A stretch of DNA of 64,000 nucleotides, taken from the NCBI GenBank assembly GCA_026745465.1, contig JACYXH010000218.1:87501-151500 (forward strand). Reading direction: 5' to 3'. Made by a program: the position numbers and the translations under genes. Positions 1 to 13,500 of this stretch are shown one piece after another; the stretch's first letter is position 1; each line of letters starts with the position of its first letter. The notes under the pieces are model-generated. The model did not search any database. It saw only the letters and a list, made by a program, of their open reading frames with translations, and was not told where the DNA came from. Origin of the DNA: Lota lota. Its lineage: Eukaryota > Chordata > Actinopteri > Gadiformes > Lotidae.

Positions 1-1405
1 TAAGCCTTATGGAGGAGCTGTGTGTGTACAGCCCTGTGATGGATTGCAGGGGGAAACGCAGGCTGTGGGCCTGTTAGCCTTCAGCACAGCTGGACCACCA
101 TACTGCTTAGCACACATCCTGCCACGCCAAAACACCACGGTGATTCATCGCAACGGTTGCTGTCCGGCGACAGAAAAAAACAAAAAGAGAAGAGAAAGGA
201 GGAAAATGCAGCCGCTTCTCTTCACAGCGACTATTACGTAATCCCAGCCACTAACTGCAAAGAGGCCCTTTTAGAGGTGCGCACCTGCCAGGAATCCTAA
301 TGAGACTCTCGCCTCTCTCCACGCCGTCCCTTGGCCAACGCGTCCCATCTCCAAACTCTCCTTGTGTTTCTCTGCCTTCCCCTTCAGGGCGAACAGGGGC
401 CGAGCGCAGGGGAACGGCCGGGGGACAAAAGGTGAACGAGCGTGGAATACTGCTGGTGGACCGCCTTCTAGAATTATGCTAATTGGGCAAATGTCCATCA
501 GCCGTGGTGCTACTTCAGCAGAACACAGAGGGAGAAGATGCAGCCTTGTCAGAACAGAGGGAGGGAGCACGGCTGGGGGGGGGGGGGGCACAGAACGTTA
601 AAACGCAACGCCCACTTTTCCAGCGCGTCCGTGCTGTGCTCCGTTCTTGTGATGCACTTTCGCGGTTTTACTGCAGTATTTTAACCGCGTGTACAGTTTG
701 AAATCAGTTCAACTCTGTGCGCTGGGCGCAGTGCCGCTCGTCAACGGAGACAAGACATTACAAACGTCTTCATGTCCATGACGACAAGAAGCGAATTTTG
801 GCAGTGTAGGGATAATAGTTTACTCAAAAAGGAAAGCCATTGTAAGAGTATCTTGTCAGGTCCATTTTCACCATTTAAGACTGTGTGAACGACCCTAAAG
901 AAGTATTTTTGTTTATGCACAGGACCACGTTATCCTTAGTGCTGGACTCAAATGCTTTTTCGGCACCCCCTAGCTTGCGTTAGCTACAATGCTAACTCAA
1001 AGCGGATAACCTTACCAGCGGCCATACGAAAACAGCAGTGAGAAGCGGACATACATATGCATGATGTTCAAAATCATGCCTAAGCTGTCTTAAACATCCG
1101 AATGTCATTATGAAACCACCATGATCATTGCACTTGTTTCTACACGTGCTAAAGGCATGTCAAACCACGTGGGTGTCGCCTGAACCTGCATTGGGAATTC
1201 AAGGTGAAACAGAGATGATGGCTCACTTAAAATGTAGGTCAACCTTTTAACTTGGAAAGGTTTGTGTGCATCTGTGTGTGTCTGTACGTGTGACTAACCC
1301 GTTTAATGGAACTACATATCGGACCGTTCAGGAAGATACCAATTCCCAGTTGCAATTACCAGTTTACATTTGGCAACGTGAACGGCATTTACAAGCCGGA
1401 AGTAG
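1..1405. other. No gene seen; presumed ano8 intron 3
   Basis: No exon-like open frame with good splice sites was found on either strand. Ano8 exon 3 ends at 3591 on the minus strand with a GTAAGA donor and the next expected ano8 exon was not found to its left, so this stretch is probably intron 3. It contains a short poly-G run near 580-590 and otherwise ordinary sequence. Confidence 0.5.
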
Positions 1406-2393
1406 ACTTTGGGGTTTTGTTTTATGGTCAGGGTTTTAGGGTTAGGGTTTTGTTTTCGGCTTAGGTTATAGGGTTAGACTTTGGTGTTTTGTTTTATGGT
1501 TAGGGTTTAGTTTTAGGGTTAGGGCTTTGTTTTAGGGTTAGACTTTTGGTGTTTTGTTATAGGGTTAGGTTTTAGTTTTAGGGTTAGGGTTTTGTTTTCG
1601 GGTTAGGGTTTGGTTTTAGGCTTAGACATTGGGGTTTTGCTTCATGGTTAGGGTTTGGTTTTAGGTGTAGGCTTTGGTTATAGGGTTAGTCTTTGGGGTT
1701 TTGTTTTATGGTCAGGGTTTTAGGGTTAGGGTTTTGTTTTCGGCTTAGGTTATAGGGTTAGACTTTGGTGTTTTGTTTTATGGTTAGGGTTTAGTTTTAG
1801 GGTTAGGGCTTTGTTTTAGGGTTAGACTTTTGGTGTTTTGTTATAGGGTTAGGTTTTAGTTTTAGGGTTAGGGTTTTGTTTTCGGGTTAGGGTTTGGTTT
1901 TAGGCTTAGACATTGGGGTTTTGCTTCATGGTTAGGGTTTGGTTTTAGGTTTAGGCTTTGGTTATAGGGTTAGACTTTGGGGTTTTGTTTTATGGTCAGG
2001 GTTTGGTTTTAGGTTTAGGGTTTGATTTTAGGTTTAGGCTTAGGTTATAGGGTTAGACTTTGGGGTTTTGTTTTAAGGTTAGGGTTTTGTTTTCGGGTTA
2101 GGGTTTAGGCTTAGGTTATAGGGTTAGACTTTGGTGTTTTGTTTTATGGTTAGGGTTTAGTTTTAGGGTTTTGTTTTAGGGTTAGACTTTTGGTGTTTTG
2201 TTATAGGGTTAGGTTTTAGTGTTAGGGTTAGGGTTTGGTTTTAGGGTTAGACTTTTGGTGTTTTGTTATAGGGTTAGGTTTTAGTGTTAGGGTTAGGGTT
2301 TTGTTTTAGGGTTAGGGTTTTGTTTTAGGCTGAGGTTATAGGGTTAGACTTTGGGGTTTGGTTTTATGATTAGGTTTGGTTTTAGGGTTTTGT
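1406..2393 (+). repeat. Telomere-like TTAGGG-rich minisatellite with a 284-bp higher-order period
   Basis: About 1 kb of G/T-rich sequence is built from variants of GGTTAGGG, GGTTTTGTTTTAGGG and GTTATAGGGTTAGAC. The G-rich strand is the plus strand throughout. The marker GGTCAGGG recurs near 1427, 1711 and 1995, giving a 284-bp higher-order period with two full copies and a decayed remainder. It resembles degenerate interstitial telomeric repeat, but the array is not pure (TTAGGG)n, so it may be a minisatellite that evolved from a telomeric seed. It lies inside the presumed ano8 intron 3. Confidence 0.9.
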
Positions 2394-3590
2394 GTGCAAA
2401 GCCAACATTTCGAACACACTGGCACACTTTCTGAGATCTTCCTCATCATCACCCCATCCTCTCCCCAACCCCATCCCCCTCCTCTTTGGGGCTTTTAATA
2501 TTTCTCTTCCTGCCCCTCTCTCGTCGTTTCCCTCATCTTTCCCTTCGGCCAGATCCACCCCTCCCATCTCATTTCATCTACCTTGTTCACATCTGTGTAA
2601 AGAGATGTCAACATGGACGTAGGTTTGTGGATAGTTATTTGCATGCACAGCATAGCGAAGCTGAAGGAATCTCAAACAGTTGCTAAAAATTGCTTCGGTG
2701 GATGCTGATGCCTGCCTCTTGCTGCTTCGCTGAATGTGTGTTGTGAAGGAGGAAGAGGACGAAGACGAGGTGCTTTGGGAGCACAGTGCAGTCATCATCG
2801 TCAGTGGTGTACATAACTCTAAACAGTTGAGCCGCTGTTAACCTTTTTCATTCACAGCTTAACAGCCGTTGGCTCAGAAGCAGTGTCTGTGTACTACTAA
2901 CCCAGAGAGAATAAGTCATCACTAAATGAATATGTCTCAATTCCCAATGAAAAGCTTTACCTCCACCTACACAAACATTATTCCTTTGATTCCTTTGAAG
3001 TTGATTCGCTCATTTCTGTCGCAATACTTTGAGCATTCAGACAAGCACGTGACTCCGTTGTACAAGAGGAGCAACCAAAAATAAACGCAGCGTATCGCTT
3101 CAGGTAAAAGTCAAAGGCAAACTCTGAGGCTGACACGCTGTAATCCTACACCTTGGCAACCGTAGCCCGACTGCAGTTTAACCCAGAGCCTGTTAAATTA
3201 GAAACAAATAGATAGCCGTTGAGAGACAACACTGAGGTAAGTACACACACATCCATGCAGGAAAATGCATGGATCCACACAGTGAAGACCACCTTGATGG
3301 AATACAGCCCCCAGAAAACGATTTGTACACTTTACACAACTCGTCCCCATAGCCTGGAACACCGGGAATACAACAGTAGAACGGCGCACCCGAAATACTG
3401 CAGACAAGCCAGCCATTTCTGATTCCGCTAAGAATATTGGAGAACAATCTCAAGTAAACAGCGACGCATCAAAATGTCAAACCCAACAGTGGGCTGTTAA
3501 TCAACAATCAGTGGCCGTATGAATGTGCAACATTGAGACTTGGGTGGTATATTCCTTTAAACATGGCACATTAACACACGTCTTTCTTAC
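2394..3590. other. No gene seen; presumed ano8 intron 3
   Basis: This is unique-looking sequence with no exon that continues the anoctamin frame after exon 3. A pyrimidine-rich patch lies near 2430-2560. Short open frames on both strands have no recognisable protein content. Confidence 0.5.
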
Positions 3591-4664
3591 TTCTCGTACG
3601 TCGCCGTGACAAAGAAGGCGTACACGCTCGTTTGTTTGTGATGCCGAATCTGGATGATGAGCTCGGGGATGCCCAGCCGGATGTGGTTCAGTAGCCATAG
3701 CAACGTGTGGTCGTCCGTAGTGTCTGAGAGAGAGGGGGGAACGGAGGGAGACAGGGGGACGCCGTCGATCAGGAGAACTGATGGAACACGCACACGGCTG
3801 AAGGCTGAAGGCTTGTGAAGCTGAAGGCTTGTCACATCTGCCTCAGGATCGCAACTCAGAATTAGACTTTATTTTAGTTATTTAATTCGTTATTTATTGT
3901 TGATCAATATTTGTTAGCGGTAAAAATATATATATAATCCAATGTCCAAAATCTGAACTTCCAATCAAATTCCAAATCAAAAACGATGAGTCGTTTCAGC
4001 AATACCATAAAACATTTGAACATTCTTTATCTGCAATTTCACCAAAGACAGTCATTATCCTATACAATATATAGAACATAATTATATATATATATATTCA
4101 GTCATCCGCGTGGATTTTTGCATGCCGGTACGGACCTCCGTGCAACCTTGCACAGCTGCCTTGCATTTAATTCACAACAACACACTGTAACTATAACAGA
4201 TAGCGAGCGATAACAGATTAGCATGGCAGATCGGTCAACATACTGTGTGAATGCAAATGTGTGCAGATGTATCTCATCTCTTTTTGCATCCGCCCCCGTG
4301 TTCCCGTTTGTGCGTGTTTGTGAGTCAGTCGTCACCCGTGACGACAAGTGTCCGTAGGATGTGTGTGTTTGCACGTGGAATATTTACCTGCAAATGTCAT
4401 GAGCAGGTCGCAGTTCTCTGTGGGCACCGACTTCATCCAGGACTTATGGGACATGATGTGTCGCCCAGCTTGAAGCAGTCGCTTCCCAAACAGCTTGTCT
4501 GTCACAGAGAGAGAGACAGGGAGAGAGAGAGACAGGGAGCAAGAGAAACAGAGACAAGAAGTCATAAATGATCGGCCACCTTGTTAGACTAAAGCCAGGT
4601 CGAGTGTAAATATCACCGCCACCCCATAACATGGGCCATGACACACTGCCTCTAACACAAATGG

Positions 4665-4728
<64 letters not shown>

Positions 4729-7700
4729 ACAGCTTGTCAACACTGTGCATCGCAGACACACTCACTCCCATCACTTCACACAAGTCAACATGATAATGTA
4801 AACGCTAAAGCGACAACAAACCCTCCAGCACAAAAACTTCAGGACCAGAAGCCCAGGAGACACGTCAACCAGCCAGCCAGAGAGACAGACACAGCCATGA
4901 AAAGCAGGTGTCTTTTTCCCAAAGACATCCGACAGCAGGCTGAATATAGCACATGTGCAACAGTACAGTAATGTAGCACTACAATGCTGTGTGGCTGGTC
5001 ACTATGCAACAGCGCCAGCGCTACAGATCAACACACGCACATCCCATTCGAATGGGATTCATTTTCTTGTGCGCGTTTGGAGATTTAATCGACATAATGC
5101 AGCAATATTCTCACGCAGTCTGATTTCGAGGCAGGCTTTCCGCCTAGCAACTTGAGCCCATTGTTTTAAGGAGCCAATGAAGTGCAAGTGAAGTGGTTGT
5201 TGGGTTGGTGGTTGTACAACGGCTTTGATAAAAACACCCTGCTGCTCAGTGTAAACTGACAGGCCGATTGTACAGAAAGCGCCATTCTTCCTTTATCGCT
5301 ACGGAAACCCAGAGAGACCACTCGGTCACGGTAACCAAAGAGACGGTTAAACAAGCCAAGCACTTTCTCATAGAAATATATATATAAATATATACATATA
5401 CACAAGCAAGGCAAACACGGCAAACGGCTGGGAGGCAAGGTCTACCCAACTAAACAACTTTGTTAAAACCACACACTATACACACATTTACCACGAGGCC
5501 CGTCAATCTGATATTCAGCCTATGCTGTATGTGCACTGTCTATGCGATGTGTGCATAAACACACGGCATATGAAAGCATCATGCTTGTATAACTATGTCA
5601 ATATAGCCCAACTTGCTGGACTACCGTGAACCCAGGGTACAGAAAGAGCACAGAGAATTTGACAAAAGGGGAGAGAGAGGGAGAGACGTACACACACACA
5701 CACACACACACAACTAGACAATATTATTGTACTGAATGAATTCTCCTTGCTTTCGTCACAATGCTATTGCATTAGTATTTGTGAAGAGTAATATCAATAA
5801 AGCTGTATGATAAAAAAAAACATAATATGAATCCAGAAAAATAATCAATAAACAACAGGTATTAAGTCAAATGGAAAGTGAGTTAAGTTATTGTTTTAGT
5901 AAAGTCCAAATCATGACATGGATACTAGAAAATTCTCAACTGAAGTCCCGGTTTGTTGTTATGACAGACTCAAACCCGCGGTGAGTAAGAAGCTGAATAT
6001 TTCAAGGAAGATAGCATTTTTTCGCTAGCTGTGGTACTTACAAGCAAGCAGTGACAGCTTTAGCTTGTTCCATGCCGCTCGCACCCGATGAAGAACTCCT
6101 TCAGACATCAGGACGGGACCAAAAGGGCTTCGCTCTCAGAGAAGGAGAAAACCGGTCCGGTGTGACTACGCGCTTCGTCAGCTGAAGGAGCAGCCGTGTT
6201 GCTGCTGCCAGTGCTAGACCGCTCAAATACTCGCCATGAGCTGCATTGTAATGAGACCTGGAGCCATTGTTGACAACAAGATCCTCACACAAACCAAACA
6301 GTGTACACACACACACACGCGTGTTGTGTACATGGGTTTGGGTTGTATGCACAAACTTATTCAACCGTGCACATCCCAACTAGCTTAAAGTGCTGGTGGC
6401 TCCTGGTTTGTCTGCAAAGACCAGGCCAGCTCAACAGGCTGGTGTGTGTGTGTGTTTGTCTTCCATGGGTGAGCGAGCGACCGCAAGCGACAGAGCGCAA
6501 GAGAGAGCGGGCGCGGGAGAGTTCACTCTGTGTTCGCGTTGGCACTCTGTCCACTAACACGCTGGCAGCAAGGCTGTCTGGTTACCTCTTGGGAAGCCCT
6601 GGTTGACGTGAAAGAAAGGGGTGTCATTTATGGAACGTCATGGGACATGTCTACTCATCATTGTCTACATGTCTACTCATCAGGGAGGGCCCCCTGGGGC
6701 CGCAGGGGGCCCTCCCTGATGAGTAGACCACTGCCCCCTGGGGCCGCGGGGGGCAGTGGTCTCCTCAAACAAGCAACAAGCAAACGCTGCGCTCACCTTG
6801 ACACCTGACACAGTGTGTGACACTTTCTCTTGTTATGCTACCATTGTGTTTGTCCATGACGCCACCCATCGCACTCCCAACCATCCCTGGAAGGAGGGAT
6901 CCCCCACTCGGCGTTCCTTCTCAAGGGATCTAGCAAGTATACATTTCAATTTGTTCTTTAGGCAGTCAATGGAATATTAGTTTTGCCAGTTTCGCCGGCA
7001 AACAGTAATATAAATATTTGGAAGTTAAAGCAACTTTGCGTCAAGAATCCAGGCAATCAATCAGGAAATGAATAGTCTTAAGAACTTTAAGAAAATGGGC
7101 CCAGTCTCCTATCACCATGGCGCTGTCTGTATTCCATAAGAAGGCTAAGAAGGAAGGAGGATAGTGTTTCTAGGGCATACTGCTGTTATCAGAAACCCAG
7201 CAGACACTCAGAGCAAGCAGGGTGTCTGTGATCCAAGTCAGCTTCACAGACACTACTCTGCACTGTGTGTGTGTGTGTGTGTGTGTGTGTGCACGCGTGT
7301 GTGCAAGTGTGTGTACGTGCGTGCGTGCCTGTGTGTGTGTCTGTCTGTGTGCGTGTGTGTGTGTGTGGTTGTGCGTGTGTGTGCGTGCGTGCGTGCGTGT
7401 GTGTGTGTGAGTGAGTGAGAGAGATGAGGTGTGATTGGGCGATGTGAATACTCTTCAGCATGAAAGGAAGGTCACATATACTAGCAGTAGAGCCTCTTTC
7501 TAAGTTGTGGAAAGTCTGGTTGATAGTCAAGTGTCTTAAAGTCAAGGTCTGTTTTAAACTGTATTATTTCTCATTCATACAAAACCATTGCATTTATTCT
7601 GCTTGGTTGGCTGAATACAATTCTCTAAGTTGCAGTAGGTCCTAGTTTGTGCACGAGTTAATAACTTAATAGTTACTTAATTTACTGATAATCTACAGTA

Positions 7701-8876
7701 AACTAGGAGTGAACATGGCAAAATGGCACACAAGGTAAAAGCCTTACCACTCCACATCTATGTTGTTTGATAAAACAGATACCCCCTTGGATGAAACCAC
7801 TAAATCGATACTACTATATACATTTCAAACGGTTTCTTCATGCGTTCAGTAGCTGAAGCAGTTTGACATCCGGAAAGAGCTTCTCTGTTAGTGGTCCATA
7901 AAAGAACATTGTGTAGCTTTAGGTTCATCCATGAATGAAAGAAAGATATTGTTCTGCCGGTTTTGTGTGATAACTTGTTCTTCCTTTCGCACGTTTCCTA
8001 TCTCTCTGGTACTCCGGTACGTACTTACTTGATGAGACGATGGATGGCGGTTTCAACTTGGCAGTGACAATCAACAAGGTTAATGTATATATTGTTTAAA
8101 AAAAAATCTGCTTTATTAGCTTGTAGGGGTTTTAAATTATACCTTTTTTTTACCCTCCTAACATAGAGAGTGCATCAGACAGTTAAAGAGACCATTGTCT
8201 ACAAATAAATAAATAATCCAGTTATGCAAACGATGTGTTCATGAGACACATTACCACATCGCTGGTTTTGTGCGTAGGATTTTAACATATTTGTTAGCAA
8301 TGGCGAACTCATGTTAACATATGGATGCATACGTACCATGAGTACATGGCAACCAACTACACAAATATGTATTTTCTATGATAAGCCTAACACAGGAAAT
8401 CACACGACTTAAAAGTGGAAAATGCTATCAAAATGTCCCCATTAAGGACATGACATCAGTAAGTGGGCCATATAATCTAATCAGGTTCAGACAATTAGAG
8501 GTCTTCAGCGTCTTTTTCTCTGTCCGCCTCCATCCTGCACAGATGAGCATCAGCCCGGAACACTTGGATACGAGTGGTCCTTCAAAATAAAAGCCCGCCA
8601 AAATAAACACAATCAAGTGAAAGTAAAAGAAAAACCATGCCGTCATAGAGAGCCGCACAACTACGCCTGCAAAGCAGAAAGGACTTTTGCAGTCTGAAAC
8701 AAACACACCCCAAAATACTCCCAAACGACGAGATGGAAGTGCGAGGCAAAGCAATATCAGCATCTTGCAAACGCTGCCAAATGCCTTGGGGGAGAAAAGA
8801 GAAATGCATATTAAACCCCCCCTCACCCCCCCCACCCCGTCTCCTTCCACATCACATCCTTCTGACTCCCGACTCA

Positions 8877-8938
<62 letters not shown>

Positions 8939-10507
8939 TCTGGCACAAAGTAGAACCAACCAATGCTTTGTGACAAGAATGCATGATTGCATATTTTACA
9001 GAAGGAGAATTCTAAATCTTGCACACCTTGTCTTTTTTATTGGCCTTGTTGGCAGCTGGACAAATAAGATGTTACAAGACCACCGCGGCACCACTACAAA
9101 ACCCTCTTATCTCTCTCTCTACCCCACCTCCCTTCATCTCTCTATCCCACCTCCCTCTCTCTATCCCACCTCGCTCTCTCTCTCTATCCCACCTCCCTTC
9201 ATCTCTCTATCCCACCTCCCTTCATCTCTCTATCCCACCTCCCTCTCTCTCTCTCTATCCCACCTCACTCTCCCACCTCCCTTCATCTCTCTATCCCACC
9301 TCCCTCTCTCTATCCCACCTTGCTCTCTCTCTCTATCCTACCTCCCTTCATCTCTCTATCCCACCTCTCTCTCTATCCCACCTCGCTCTCTCTCTATCCC
9401 ACCTCCCTTCATCTCTCTGCCCCACCTCCCTCTCTCTCTCTATCCCACCTCCCCCTCTCTCTATCCCACCTCCCTCTCTCTCTATCCCACCTCCCTCTCT
9501 CTTTCTCTATCCCACCTTCCTTCTCTCCCTCTCTCTCTCACCCTCTTTCTCTCTCTCTCTGTCGTAACGCCTGTAGTCCCCGTCAGTATTTCCTCCACAG
9601 CGTCTCCTGTGTCTTGTGTTACTAGAACCGTACCATGACATGGGCTTCCACAATAAGTAACAAACAATGTCTAACTTTAGTTTTAAAAGACAGTTAGGCA
9701 CCACCGCCAGTAGGCACACATTTGGCTTGAAGATTATGAATGGGATACACAGCCTTGATTCTACAGACTCAAGGCTGTGCATCCATTGGGGGCATACAAG
9801 CACCGCCTAAAACTAAGACAAATGTACTTTTTAAGTTATTAAGTATTTTCAAATTGTATCCGTTTTTTCTTTTTTGGTTAACAAAGCATGGGCCGTTCCT
9901 GAAGCTGCAGTCTCAGCTGCAGAGGTGGGACCCGCACTGAAGAGACCGGGTGCTTCAAAGACCCGTCTGGACTCGGCTATTGATGGGCGAACGCAAGCAA
10001 ACCTAGCGAGGTTTGCTTGCGTTCGCCCATCAATAGCCGAGTCCAGACGGGTGCTTACTGATTTACTGATTGAGTGTTTTTGGGGATTGGGGTTGTGATT
10101 GACTCAACTATTGATGGGTGAACCTTGTGGTAGCGTGGAAGAGGACAAAAGTCCCTAAACTGACGTTGAAACTTGCTATTGCGGAAGCCTGGTTGCCATA
10201 GCAGCTGAACACAGTCCACCCAGTGAATGAGTGCATCTGTCTATTCAGCAATAGGATATCGGGGCCAAGAGTGGGTGACTAGTGCAAAGCAACTGCTTTG
10301 CACAAGTCAGAGATGTCACAGATTATCTTATGGTCGATAATAGCAATATATAGAGATGTTTTTTTCAACGGAAAACCAAACCCTAAAACAAACTATTGTC
10401 ATTGAAAAGAGATGGGTTATGGATTGATCCTGGTCCAAATCTAGACTTTTTCACGCAGTTTCGGATCGCCAGGTAAACCTTTCTGCTTCAACGTCTCTTT
10501 TTTGCCT

Positions 10508-10558
<51 letters not shown>

Positions 10559-13500
10559 CCTTACATCGAACGCCCATCATTCATCACAATGCATGCTATC
10601 TCAGTCTATTGCTCTTCTCGGTTTGTCTGTCCTTCTCTCCCTCTTAACTACTCCCTCATTCCCCCTTCTGACTCCCTCCATCTCATTCATTATCCGTCAC
10701 TGGGTGTATGTATGTAACTTTTGTGGACAGGATATACCAGCACACGGACAAAAGGTAGACACATGCTCAAAAAGGCCACTAAATCTTTAGACAGGTATTA
10801 CGTCACTGAGGACAAACACACGAAAGTGCCCAAGTACTAGCTTTACTAGCTTCCCTTCACGTATGCAAACGGTCTTGACATACGGCCACACAGACATGTG
10901 CACGTAACACGGATGGACAAGCGCGTAAGGTCTCACACTGTTGCTGGCCAGCGGTCGAGAGCTGTCAAGTTGGTGGGACCTGAAAAGGCAAGCCACCAGC
11001 ATTAGCAATGACATTAGCAGCGTAGCTACTGACTTTCTCCGACGAGACTGCCAAGGTCAAAAGTGCATGATGAGATTTCTTTGTGATATTTGGTAACCAA
11101 ACAGAATTCCCAGTCCCACTTCAAAACATTTAATATCCACCGCCAGCTGCTCCTTTTATTTACAAATCCATCACAACTCTTTGTGCAGAACTTAATAAAA
11201 AAGGGCTGCTGATATAATCTCAACATGATGACGAATAACAAATAACTGCATTCAAACTACAACTTCTTCAAACCCATCGAAACAGAACATGAGATATTTG
11301 GCCACGAAGGCTCGGGCCGAGCCCACACCACATTCTGTTAGACACCACTAATGAGGGATAGCCTGCAGATTTCAGGGTTTGTCCCAATATGCCACCGCCA
11401 GCGTGTGTTTCTGCTCTCTGAGGACTGAGATGAAGAAGGGAGGGCTGGTGGATGGTAGGCCTTCCTGTGTTCCCTCATTAGCGAGCGTCCGGGCGGGTAA
11501 CGGTACACAGGTCCTCAACCTCCTCAGGGACTACATGTGATACCGGCGCGGTCTGACCGCCGGTAGCCCAAACGAGACGGATGAGGTACCAAGGTAGCAA
11601 AGGCAATGCCAAGGCAACAGGCTACTGAAAGGGATCAGGCTGCTCCTCATCCCATCAACTTGGGGACACATCTTTTTCATCAATCACTCTTTCTCTCTCC
11701 GAGGTTCATTGCAGGTCTCATGGTGACCTACTCTGAGGAGGTGTTATAGTGCATGGTGTGGAGGAGCTCAAACAGCAGGCGGAGGAGTGTTGGGACATTT
11801 ATTTCATAGGTAAACCCACCGGCGCTGAAATAGTTTCTGTCCAATCCACTCGGGCTAGTGTCCGGATCATAGGTCTGCAGACCACCGTACTGACGATCCA
11901 TCTTGCTGAATTGGACATTGTCTGCAGGAGGGGCGTTCGGGTGAGATGGAGAGGGGAGAGTGGGCAGTGTCACAAATTATGAATGAGTGAGTGGTGATGA
12001 ATCAGTCTAATGAATGGCAGCTTTTGTACACCCAACAGGCCTCATTGTTGAGCAACTCTGAACTGCTTCCGCCTGAACAAAATACATCATTCTAAAAGTT
12101 GAGCGATGGATGCAGTGAGATGCAGGCTTGAGTTTATCATTCGACAGCAAGGCATTAAGAAGGTTAATAGTCTCAGTAACTGTCCCACAAATATCCCCAG
12201 TAGCACAACTCTGTATCAACTCCATGGGTCATCTGGGAGTGTAACTTTTCCCTTCAAATACAAGCATCCATTCTATTTGAAGTACAGATTGGATGATATA
12301 TATTATTTTCTATGCAGTATAATGGGCTTAACTATCAGTGATAAAGAAGATGAGTGAGTGGACAATAAGAGAGATGTAAAAGGAGATGTAAGATTAGAAT
12401 GGTATGTGCAGAGTCTATGGCAGACAAAGGTTAAGGAAATAAGGTGGTACCATTTGTGCCCTGGTCATGAGTGTTGACTAATAAGCGTCATTAGCATAGT
12501 CCAATTGCCTGTAACCTTTCAGTAAGCTAGCAATAGCATGTCACTTGGACGTCAACAACGGCAGCGCTGTCAGAAGTCTGCTGCATTACCATGCAGGGTT
12601 AGGACCAATCCAAACAACGGGAAGCTACGTTGGTCCTGGCCCAGACATCTGATTGGCTACTTTGAAGACCCACATGTGATTCTATTCTCTAAGTCTGTTG
12701 ATTTGGGTAGAGTAGGGCAAATAAGACATTGGTTAAGGCTCTGACCTTGTTCGAGACCTTACAGTACATCAGACTGTTTAGCTATGGCGTTCCTACAGCA
12801 TATTCCAGATAATGTCTCAATAAAGCATGTCCCATCGTCCCACAACTTCCCTGCAGAAGAATGTAGTTAAGAGATGACAGCAGAGCAAAAGGGGATGACA
12901 AAATAGATGACTTTCAGAAGGCATGACAATGCTTTGTTCTAGCACAATCTAACCTCTCATTTAGAATCCGATTTAATCGTGTGTGTCTAAACGAAGGCGT
13001 GTGGGTTCGTGTCCTGTCCTGTTACATATCCTAAAACAACAGTAAAAGGATGAGTCAGCCCGTCGGGCCGGTCAATGACTGGGCTCTTCAAGAGAGCCCT
13101 TCATAAGACTGTATGCTATTCTATTCCTGGACAGGAGATATCAGAGTGGAGGCTTCTAAACAGGGATTCAGATTATATTACCACCCTGTTCCTTCCCATT
13201 CGTCTCCATATCATGGAGAAACGCACATTTACATTTGCTATGCCCTTCAAGTGAAAGAGTTACATGACATCTGTATAGTTGGGACGCAAGAGCAATCGAA
13301 ATAGCAGGATGTAAAGGATCTTATTTGGGACGTGTTAGTGTGGTAATGACAGGCGTATTTTCAATACACACTCCACACACATCAATATCCAGTCAATCTA
13401 AATATAATCGGATACTGTTATTTTATTTGGCTAGAGTCTTAAGATTAAAGAGAATAGAGCAGTTATGCAAAAATGAACTGATGTGTAGACTATGACGATG

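Noticed and set aside
9019-9567. Ser/Pro/Leu-rich open frames of 182 and 301 codons
   Set aside because: They follow the pyrimidine minisatellite in two frames at once; no splice, homology or promoter support.
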